The notes beneath the pieces are model-generated. The model did no database searches. It had not been told where the DNA came from and saw only the letters and a program-made list of their open reading frames with translations. A DNA stretch of 64,000 nt from JAFDBW01 sp963825575. Lineage in GTDB: Bacteria > Desulfobacterota > Desulfuromonadia > Desulfuromonadales > BM103. Position 1 is the stretch's first letter. Every line of letters starts with the position of its first letter. The stretch lies in the NCBI GenBank assembly GCA_963825575.1, contig CAWGUB010000015.1:62001-126000 (forward strand), given 5' to 3'. A program made the translations under genes and the position numbers. Shown piece after piece: positions 57,784 to 64,000 of this stretch.

Positions 57784-57912
57784 ATGCAGGACATTGGCAT
57801 CGGTGATGTCGTATTCATAATCCTGATTCTTGGTGTCATCCATGGCATCATGTCTCTGGTGACATGTTGCAGAAAACGCAAGTCTCGATCTCAGGATGCG
57901 CCATCAGACTGA
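57784..57912 (+). CDS. 42-residue single-span membrane protein
   Basis: The frame opens MQDIGIGDVVFIILILGVIH, has one hydrophobic helix (about 8-28) and then a basic tail with two adjacent Cys (TCCRKRKSRS). A TAGGGGGCTGTC site precedes the ATG. It lies between the TPR-like gene and the aromatic-Pro repeat gene. The family is not recognised. Confidence 0.55.
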   Translation: MQDIGIGDVVFIILILGVIHGIMSLVTCCRKRKSRSQDAPSD

Positions 57913-58020
57913 CTATCGCGACGCCCTAGGTCTTGCCCCGCCTGTGTTACCTTTTTCATAATTTGATCCCCGTGATATGATCTCGGCGTTTTTATCTTTA
58001 CCTCGACTTCGGCTGGATAA

Positions 58021-59469
58021 ATGAAACGAGGCTTACACCTTCACTTCGCGTTACTGATCCTGACGTTTGCAAGCCCGGTTTTTGCAGACGACGCTACGCT
58101 GTCTACTCTCTGGCCTCTATACGATTATCGATCCTCCGCCCACGCTGATTACCAGAGCCTTCACATGCTCGGCCCTTTCCTGAAATACGAAACCAAGGGC
58201 AATGAAACGGAATACGCCATGCGGCCTCTTTTTTACCGAGCCGTTGATGATGAAGGTGAATCTGATACAGATGTCCTTTATCCTGTCTTTGGTCACCAGA
58301 GAAAGGACGGTGCCTCCAGTTTCCATTTCTTCCATTTGCTTACTTACGATTTTGGCGAGCGAGAATCTGGATCTCGTAAACGTTCCTATCTTTTTCCATT
58401 CCTTTTCTACGGCGAAGAAGAGCAGGGCAGTTACTTTGCGTTTTTCCCTTTTGGCGGAACTCTTTATAACTGGTTTGGCCGTGATCGCATCTCTTTTAAA
58501 CTCTTTCCTCTGTATAGCCAAACTGAACGCAAAGGCACACAGGTTGACAATGTCCTCTGGCCGTTTTTTGCCAAAATATCAGGCGAGAATGAATCTGGTT
58601 ACAAGTTCTGGCCAATTTATGGTGCAAGTCGCAAAGAAGGTGTTTACCGTAAAAAGTTTTTTCTCTGGCCAATCTTTTTTTCGGAATCATTAAAACTCGA
58701 CAGCGACAATCCGACAGAGGTGAGGGCGGCCTGGCCTTTTTATATCAGTAAAGAATCGCCAGAAAGGTCGTCTAGCACTTTTCTTTGGCCTTTTTTCTCC
58801 AAGGTTGAAAATCGTGTCAAAGGTTACACGGTTTGGAACGCACCCTGGCCATTGGTACGTGTGACAAAGGGTGAGAAATATCACGGGCTGAAAATCCTGC
58901 CGTTTTATTCTGATGAAACCATGGATGTTAACAGGCAGAGATGGTATCTTTGGCCGATATATAAAATTGAAGAGATGAACACAGACCTGATTCAGAGACG
59001 TCGTGACCGCGTCCTGTTTTTTCTCTACTCGGACACCAGGGAGTCGAAGTGGGAGACCGGTGGATCGATGCGACGGATTAACTTCTGGCCGCTCTTCGGG
59101 TATCACAGGAAAGATGGTGTAAGCCTTCTGCATGTGTTCTCGCTGCTGGAACCTTTTTTCCCGGGCAACGAATCTATCGAACGGCTCTGGTCGCCGTTGT
59201 GGAGGATATATCAACAGAAATGGGACCAGCAGGGCAACCAGGCGATAAGCCTGTTATGGAATCTGTTCTGGTCTGAACGACAGGGGGATATGATCGCATG
59301 GGAACTGTTTCCATTGGTTGAGTATCAGAAGGAATCGCCGGAGAGCAAGAGACTCCGTTTCCTCAAGGGCCTGATCAGTTATCGTGTTGATGAACAGGGC
59401 AAAAAGCTAAGTCTCTTCTATCTCCCCTGGGGACTGCGCTGGGATAAACCCGTGGCCATTGCCGAGTAA
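58021..59469 (+). CDS. Secreted protein of about 20 aromatic-Pro (LWPxF/Y) repeats
   Basis: The 482-residue protein has a signal peptide (about 1-22, ending PVFA) and is then built of short repeats around W/F-P-[FLI]-[FY]: STLWPLYDY, LYPVFGHQ, LFPLYSQT, LWPFFAKI, FWPIYGAS, LWPIFFSE, AWPFYISK, LWPFFSKV, ILPFYSDE, LWPIYKIE, FWPLFGYH and others, every 20-25 residues. RKDG or RKEG turns recur between units. The pattern suggests a regular beta-rich repeat fold, perhaps a periplasmic or outer-membrane beta structure. The stop lies 7 nt before mlaE, so a role with the Mla lipid transporter is inferred. Family not recognised. Confidence 0.8.
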   Translation: MKRGLHLHFALLILTFASPVFADDATLSTLWPLYDYRSSAHADYQSLHMLGPFLKYETKGNETEYAMRPLFYRAVDDEGESDTDVLYPVFGHQRKDGASSFHFFHLLTYDFGERESGSRKRSYLFPFLFYGEEEQGSYFAFFPFGGTLYNWFGRDRISFKLFPLYSQTERKGTQVDNVLWPFFAKISGENESGYKFWPIYGASRKEGVYRKKFFLWPIFFSESLKLDSDNPTEVRAAWPFYISKESPERSSSTFLWPFFSKVENRVKGYTVWNAPWPLVRVTKGEKYHGLKILPFYSDETMDVNRQRWYLWPIYKIEEMNTDLIQRRRDRVLFFLYSDTRESKWETGGSMRRINFWPLFGYHRKDGVSLLHVFSLLEPFFPGNESIERLWSPLWRIYQQKWDQQGNQAISLLWNLFWSERQGDMIAWELFPLVEYQKESPESKRLRFLKGLISYRVDEQGKKLSLFYLPWGLRWDKPVAIAE

Positions 59470-59476
59470 CAGCTTT

Positions 59477-60250
59477 ATGCGAATCTTCAACTTTATAGGC
59501 GGCAAACTGCTGGATGTGGCACAAGGTCTCGGCGAGATGCTGGCGCTCCTCTGTGAAACGATCTACTACTTCAAAGAAGCGCCACGCAACCTGACCAGCA
59601 TCTTCCGACAGATGAGTATCATTGGTATCGGCACCTTGCCGATAGCCATGCTCGTGGCCTTGTTCGTCGGTATGGTCCTGTCGGTGCAAACGGGTTCAGA
59701 ACTTGCACTTTACGGCACTCAGGAGGCCATCGGGGCGATCGTCGGCATGTCGATGGTCAAAGAACTCGGACCGGTCATGACCAGTCTCCTGGTTGCCGGG
59801 CGCATAGGCTCGGCGATGGCCGCCGAGGTTGGCGCCATGCAGGTTTACGAAGAGATTGATGCGCTCAAGACACTTGAAATCAGCCCGGTTCGCTACCTTG
59901 CCATGCCGAGACTGATTGCCTGTCTTCTGGTTGTGCCGGCGCTGGTTGTGTTTTCAATTATAGTTGGTGTGATTGGCGGTGGGGTGGTGGCAGATGTGAA
60001 CCCTCGGATCGATGTACCGTTCACTGTTTACTATGACAACATGATTCGTGCATTGAGTTACAAGGAAATCTTCAAGGGGCTGCTCAAGGCAATGGTGTTC
60101 GGTGGGATTATTGCTCATGTCGGCTGTTATATCGGCTTCAAGACGAGCGGCGGCGCAAGAGGGATCGGCGAGTCGACGACCCGCTCCGTCGTCCTGTCTT
60201 TCCTCTTGATCATGGTGGCTAATTATCTCCTGACCCGTTTCATGCTTTGA
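59477..60250 (+). CDS. mlaE: Phospholipid ABC transporter permease MlaE
   Basis: Inner-membrane permease of the MCE transporter that moves phospholipids between membranes. The 257-residue protein has about five membrane segments and the MlaE motifs FRQMSIIGIGTLPIAMLVALFVGMV-like near residue 45, AAEVGAMQVYEEIDAL and HVGCYIGFKTSGGARG. ATG 59477 is 7 nt after the preceding stop; an in-frame TTG lies inside that gene. mlaF and mlaD follow. Confidence 0.94.
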   Translation: MRIFNFIGGKLLDVAQGLGEMLALLCETIYYFKEAPRNLTSIFRQMSIIGIGTLPIAMLVALFVGMVLSVQTGSELALYGTQEAIGAIVGMSMVKELGPVMTSLLVAGRIGSAMAAEVGAMQVYEEIDALKTLEISPVRYLAMPRLIACLLVVPALVVFSIIVGVIGGGVVADVNPRIDVPFTVYYDNMIRALSYKEIFKGLLKAMVFGGIIAHVGCYIGFKTSGGARGIGESTTRSVVLSFLLIMVANYLLTRFML

Positions 60251-60302
60251 GGATTGGCCGTGGCTTCAGAAACAAACCGGAATAAGGACTTTTGCTGACA
60301 CA

Positions 60303-61154
60303 ATGAAACAACCTGGTAATTTTTGGTCCAAGCTTGCACACGGTTTTGCTCCGTCGATCATGGAAGGTGACAGCTGCCAGATCGGTTACACGGCGTCCCG
60401 TGGTGTGAGGATAGAGATCAAGAATCTTAACAAATCTTTCGCTGGCAATCATGTCCTCAGGGACATCAACCTGAATGTCGAGCCAGGAGAGACATTCTCG
60501 ATTATCGGGCCGTCGGGGACCGGCAAGAGCGTCCTGCTTAAACATATCGTCAAGCTCGAACAAGCAGACAGCGGCCAGATTCTGATAAATGGCCAGGATA
60601 TTAATGAAGAAGTGCAGCAGAATGTGCCACAGGATTTCCGATACAGCATGGTGTTTCAGTCTTCCGCGCTCTTCAACTCCCTGACCGTTGGTGAGAATGT
60701 CGGCCTGTGGCTGAGGGAGAAACGCATTTGCGGTGAAATTCGGATCCGTCGGATCATCAGGGAGAAATTGCGACTGGTTGGCCTCGAAAGCAAGGAGGAA
60801 ATGCGCACGGAAGAGCTTTCCGGTGGCATGAGGAAGAGGGTGGCAATTGCCCGCTCCCTGGCAATGAACCCGGATTTGATTCTATATGATGAACCAACCG
60901 CTGAGTTGGACCCGGTGACTTCGGATGAACTTGCCCGGGTCATTATGGAACTTAAAAGAGAGGTCAACCTGACGACTATCATCGTCAGCCACGACCTGAA
61001 CTTTGCACTGTACCTTTCGGATCGCGTGGCGATGATGCATGATGGTCAGGTGGTTGCAATCGGAACGCCTGAGGAGATCAAGAAAAGCCAGAACCCGCTG
61101 GTCCGGAAATTTATCTATACGACGACCAAGGGTATCCAGGGGGAAAGGGATTAG
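60303..61154 (+). CDS. mlaF: Phospholipid ABC transporter ATPase MlaF
   Basis: ATPase of the Mla complex. The 283-residue protein has Walker A IIGPSGTGKSVLLK, Q-loop VFQSSALFNSLTVGENV, signature ELSGGMRKRVAIARSLA, Walker B LILYDEPTAELDP and the H-loop VSHDLN. The usual G of DEPTAGLDP is E here. An N-terminal extension of about 35 residues (KQPGNFWSKLAHGFAP) precedes the ABC core. mlaD starts 1 nt after its stop codon. Confidence 0.94.
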   Translation: MKQPGNFWSKLAHGFAPSIMEGDSCQIGYTASRGVRIEIKNLNKSFAGNHVLRDINLNVEPGETFSIIGPSGTGKSVLLKHIVKLEQADSGQILINGQDINEEVQQNVPQDFRYSMVFQSSALFNSLTVGENVGLWLREKRICGEIRIRRIIREKLRLVGLESKEEMRTEELSGGMRKRVAIARSLAMNPDLILYDEPTAELDPVTSDELARVIMELKREVNLTTIIVSHDLNFALYLSDRVAMMHDGQVVAIGTPEEIKKSQNPLVRKFIYTTTKGIQGERD

Positions 61155-61155
61155 C

Positions 61156-62244
61156 ATGGCAGTGTCAACCGAACAAAAAGTCGGGTTGTTTTTTCTTGCA
61201 ACCCTGGTCTTACTGGCTGTGATGATCGAGCTGGTCGAGGACTGGCGTCCTTTCGAAGATCAATATTCATACGTTGCCTATTTCAACTATGCAGTCGGCC
61301 TGAAGGTAGGTGACCCGGTACGGATCGCCGGCGTTGACGTCGGCAAGGTCAAGAAGATCAGTATTGAAGACCATCAGGTGAGGATCGATTTTTACGTCAA
61401 CCGCGAAGACAGCCTTCGCGAAGATTCCCTTGCCCAAATCCGTCAGACCAATATGCTTGGCGGAGTTTTTCTGGGACTGGATTTTGGCTCTGCACAGAGC
61501 AAGCTCCTGGCGCCCGGAAGTGCTGTCAACACTCGAGACTCGACAAACATTGATCAGCTCATCACCAACCTCGATCGTAATCAGGACCGGTTCCTGAGAC
61601 CGCTGGGCGATCTGGTCGATGAGAGCCGTGAACCGCTGGCCGAGACGATCAGCCGCCTGGAAAGAATCGTTGCCAAGATAGATGAAGGGGAAGGGACCCT
61701 GGGACGACTGGTAAACAACCCGACCCTTTATGATGAGATGGCAGCCATGTCAACACGACTGAATCGGTTGCTCGCCAAATTGGAAGGCGGTAACAGCTCA
61801 CTGGGGAAACTGATTGATGACCCGTCTCTCTACGACAACCTCAATCAGACCATGATTAACCTTGCGGCGCTCTCCGATCTGATCAGGTCGGGCGAGGGCA
61901 CCCTGGGCAAACTCTTTGTCGATGACCGGCTATACGAAGAGATCACCCTGTCGGTCGGCAACCTGAATGAAATAACGGCAAAGATCAACGCGGGAGAGGG
62001 ATCTATTGGCAAACTCATTAATGATGACGTCCTTTATGACAACCTCAGTGACACTATGGCCCGGGTTGACAGTATCGCGACCAAGATTGATGAAGGGCAG
62101 GGCACATTAGGCAAGCTGGTTAACGAAGATGATCTTTATCGTGATGCCAAAACCACCCTGCATAAAGTTGAAAAGTCGGTTGATGGCATTAGTGACACCG
62201 GCCCGCTTTCGGCGCTCGGCGTTGTTCTTGGGACACTGTTTTAG
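61156..62244 (+). CDS. mlaD: MCE-domain lipid-binding protein MlaD with five 34-residue repeats
   Basis: The 362-residue protein has one N-terminal membrane helix (about 9-26) and an MCE domain (about 36-115: YVAYFNYAVGLKVGDPVRIAGVDVGKV). An extended C-terminal region has five repeats of EGTLGKL-x4-D-x-LYD type, beginning near residues 178, 213, 247, 281 and 315. This tail is absent from the ~180-residue E. coli MlaD but resembles long MCE proteins. It follows mlaF by one base. The helical repeats may form a periplasm-spanning tail. Confidence 0.92.
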   Translation: MAVSTEQKVGLFFLATLVLLAVMIELVEDWRPFEDQYSYVAYFNYAVGLKVGDPVRIAGVDVGKVKKISIEDHQVRIDFYVNREDSLREDSLAQIRQTNMLGGVFLGLDFGSAQSKLLAPGSAVNTRDSTNIDQLITNLDRNQDRFLRPLGDLVDESREPLAETISRLERIVAKIDEGEGTLGRLVNNPTLYDEMAAMSTRLNRLLAKLEGGNSSLGKLIDDPSLYDNLNQTMINLAALSDLIRSGEGTLGKLFVDDRLYEEITLSVGNLNEITAKINAGEGSIGKLINDDVLYDNLSDTMARVDSIATKIDEGQGTLGKLVNEDDLYRDAKTTLHKVEKSVDGISDTGPLSALGVVLGTLF

Positions 62245-62371
62245 ATATAGACAGAGGGTTGGTTAAATTTTCACATTTCTTGTATATTTATCAACTGTTG
62301 ATACGGTTGTTATGTATCAGTCTGCTTGCGTGTCAATGGATTGTTTGTTTCTGGTATAGGGTTTTTAGGTA

Positions 62372-63364
62372 ATGTATACAGCTTCACTAGACCGAGCCTG
62401 GGGGGACTTCGTGAGGCGTTTTCTTCTGTCCGCCCTGATCATTGGTTCGTGCGGGTTTTGGGTCCCATCCAAAGCTGCTGCGGAAGAACATCTGATTGCC
62501 GTCATCATGGCCAATTCGCAGCCGCGTTACCATGACATCCATTCAATTTTCGTCAAAAATGCCGGTGATTTTTGTGGCAAGGATTGCCGGATTTATGTAC
62601 AGACTCCCAATGTTGATATCATGTCTCTACGCAACAGCGTCAGAAAAGCTATTGCATTGGGAGCGGAATTAATTGTGGTTTATGGCCCTCTGGCAACAAT
62701 TGCCGCACAGGCTGAAGTCCCGCCTGTTCCAACCCTTTTTGTCGATGTATATGACCCCGTTGGCCTCAAGATAGTCTCCGCCAAGACCAGAACTGGCCGC
62801 AACATGACCGGCATTCGTGGTGATGCGCCGGTTCAGGGGCTGTTTAAGTATTTCACCGATACAGTGGAAGTGCGGAAATTGGGAATCATCTACGACATAC
62901 ACAGCCCGGAGGCCTTGCTGCAGAAGCGCATCCTGGAAGAAAGTAGCAAACGCAAAGGCATCGTCGTGTTCTCTGCGGGAATCGGTGATTCACATAATTA
63001 CCTGGCTTCGCTAGGAACTCTTCCGGCTGATGTCGATGGGATTTTTGTCGCCAGCAGCGAACATTACGAAAACCAGCTTGATTACGTTCTCGGATATACT
63101 AATGCTCGCAGGATTCCGGTGATTACACAGCTTGCCGGTGCTGCCGACGATGGAGCCTTCATGGCTCTTGAAACGTCCACGCTGGAGCAAGGAGAAAAAC
63201 TGGCTGAAATGGCCAGGCAGGTGCTTTCCGGGACGGATGTCAACCAGATACCCATGCACAAACCTCACAACATTTCCTTTGTGATCAATCTTAAGGTGGC
63301 CAAGGGACTTGGCATCAAGGTCCCGATCCAGACGTTGTCAGTCGCCTCTCGAGTCGTCCGTTAA
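62372..63364 (+). CDS. ABC-type solute-binding protein (TrpX/PF04392 family)
   Basis: The 330-residue exported protein has a signal near residues 17-38 (FLLSALIIGSCGFWVPSKAAA) and a periplasmic-binding fold of the ABC_sub_bind family. It shows the sequence pattern AIALGAELIVVYGPLATIAAQ, PTLFVDVYDPVG, and the C-terminal PHNISFVINLKVAKGLGIKVP. Such proteins bind amino acids such as tryptophan, or act in sensing. No permease or ATPase of its own is adjacent. It converges with and overlaps the AEC gene by 4 bp. Confidence 0.87.
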   Translation: MYTASLDRAWGDFVRRFLLSALIIGSCGFWVPSKAAAEEHLIAVIMANSQPRYHDIHSIFVKNAGDFCGKDCRIYVQTPNVDIMSLRNSVRKAIALGAELIVVYGPLATIAAQAEVPPVPTLFVDVYDPVGLKIVSAKTRTGRNMTGIRGDAPVQGLFKYFTDTVEVRKLGIIYDIHSPEALLQKRILEESSKRKGIVVFSAGIGDSHNYLASLGTLPADVDGIFVASSEHYENQLDYVLGYTNARRIPVITQLAGAADDGAFMALETSTLEQGEKLAEMARQVLSGTDVNQIPMHKPHNISFVINLKVAKGLGIKVPIQTLSVASRVVR

Positions 63365-64000
63365 CCTAACCAGTACAGCAGAACGGTCAAGGTCAGCGCG
63401 CTGCAGAGCGTGCTTGTCAGTATCGTGCCCGATACGAGGTCGGGCCGCGTGCCAAAGCGCAGGCAGTAGAGGAGAGGCAGGACCGCAGATGGCGTGCTGG
63501 TCTGCAGAATGACGACCTTGCGCGAAAGGCCATCAAGCCCGAGAAGTGAGACGAGTGCGATGGCGATCAGCGGTCCGACCAGCAGGCGAATTGACGCGGC
63601 AAGACCGAAAAATCCCCACCCTTGAGTTATTTTTGATCGTGACAATTGCATGCCGAGCAGGATCAGCATAACAGGAATTGCTGCCTGCCCAAGCAGCTCC
63701 GTTGCCCGCAAAATAAACCCGGGTGTCTGCCAACCCAGCATCTTGCAGAGTAATGCCAAAACGACACCATAGAATATCGGGATTTTCAACATGTTGCGGA
63801 CTGCTTGATGCCACTTTACCCCCTGGCCCTGGGCAATGATAATCGCCAGAGTGCTCAAGGGGATATTGAACAAGACAAACACAACGATCGAGATATCGAG
63901 TGCTGCCTCACCGTAGGCAAAGAAGACCAGGGGCAAACCAAAGTTCCCGATGTTCGCCATCGATATCGTCAGGGCGAAAGCGCGGGTCGTATTGTTGTCG
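63361..64000 (-). CDS. AEC-family transporter, partial (5' end outside window)
   Basis: The frame is open to the window edge: codons before the first Met encode NNTTRAFALTIS, continuing into MANIGNFGLPLVFFAYG, the central motif of auxin-efflux-carrier (AEC) permeases. Seen here is the C-terminal half, with about five membrane segments and the late GLDGLSRKVVILQTSTPSAV motif. AEC members export organic acids or auxin-like compounds; the substrate is unknown. Confidence 0.9.
   Translation of the reverse strand, partial: DNNTTRAFALTISMANIGNFGLPLVFFAYGEAALDISIVVFVLFNIPLSTLAIIIAQGQGVKWHQAVRNMLKIPIFYGVVLALLCKMLGWQTPGFILRATELLGQAAIPVMLILLGMQLSRSKITQGWGFFGLAASIRLLVGPLIAIALVSLLGLDGLSRKVVILQTSTPSAVLPLLYCLRFGTRPDLVSGTILTSTLCSALTLTVLLYWLG

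Overview
The window looks like a chromosomal segment of a Gram-negative anaerobe close to Desulfuromonadales (Geobacter, Desulfuromonas, Pelobacter relatives). This is inferred from gene content and order only. The pointers are the run fabD-fabG-acpP-fabF-rpiB-glyA-dCMP deaminase-nrdR-rib genes-nusB, a PurS-PurL fusion, a 12-haem c-type cytochrome, a bacteriohaemerythrin, a probable UGA/selenocysteine OsmC-like protein, an LpxL-type acyltransferase and an Mla lipid-transport operon.

Layout. 1-11.5 kb is a dense forward run: fatty-acid synthesis, a terminator after rpiB, then glyA, dCMP deaminase, nrdR, riboflavin synthesis (ribD, ribE, ribBA, ribH), nusB, a small M17-N-domain-like protein and hom. 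11.5-15.2 kb holds trmL, lpxL and metY on the minus strand, with palindromic dispersed elements in the gaps. 15.4-24.1 kb is more accessory: an NFACT/RqcH protein, tRNA-Leu, a gene-poor stretch with the 5' relic of a B12/radical-SAM gene, a transglutaminase-like protein, an unknown protein, a cation/proton antiporter, a 34-residue lysine-rich protein and an ABC-2 exporter. 24-28 kb carries gap, pgk, tpiA and secG on the minus strand; the 3' end of tpiA is tandemly duplicated out of frame. 28-39 kb has a PAS histidine kinase, walJ-like hydrolase, purB, purSL, purQ, purF and pyrE. 39-45 kb has small unknown genes, an M14-like peptidase, nadB with chorismate mutase and a free-standing DAHP-synthase regulatory domain, a lytic transglycosylase, pgsA and tRNA-Gly.

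44.9-57.9 kb contains many small or unusual loci: the OsmC-like selenoprotein candidate with a bSECIS-like hairpin, a TetR fragment lacking its DNA-binding domain, a PA2779/PA2778 pair, cspA with a terminator-like leader hairpin, the 12-haem cytochrome, a secretin-N-domain protein, a thiamine-binding-type protein, tRNA-Cys, TauE/SafE and Memo-family proteins, gltX with tRNA-Gln and tRNA-Glu just downstream, a rhodanese, haemerythrin and two very small membrane proteins. 58-62.2 kb is a tight cluster of a secreted protein built from about 20 aromatic-Pro repeats followed by mlaE, mlaF and mlaD. The window ends with a TrpX-like solute-binding protein and a convergent, partial AEC transporter.

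The main novelty candidates are the UGA-containing OsmC gene, the repeat protein coupled to mlaEFD, the detached DAHP-synthase regulatory domain next to chorismate mutase, the rearranged tpiA tail, and the nested palindromic elements between hom and metY. No CRISPR array, prophage, transposase or rRNA operon was seen.
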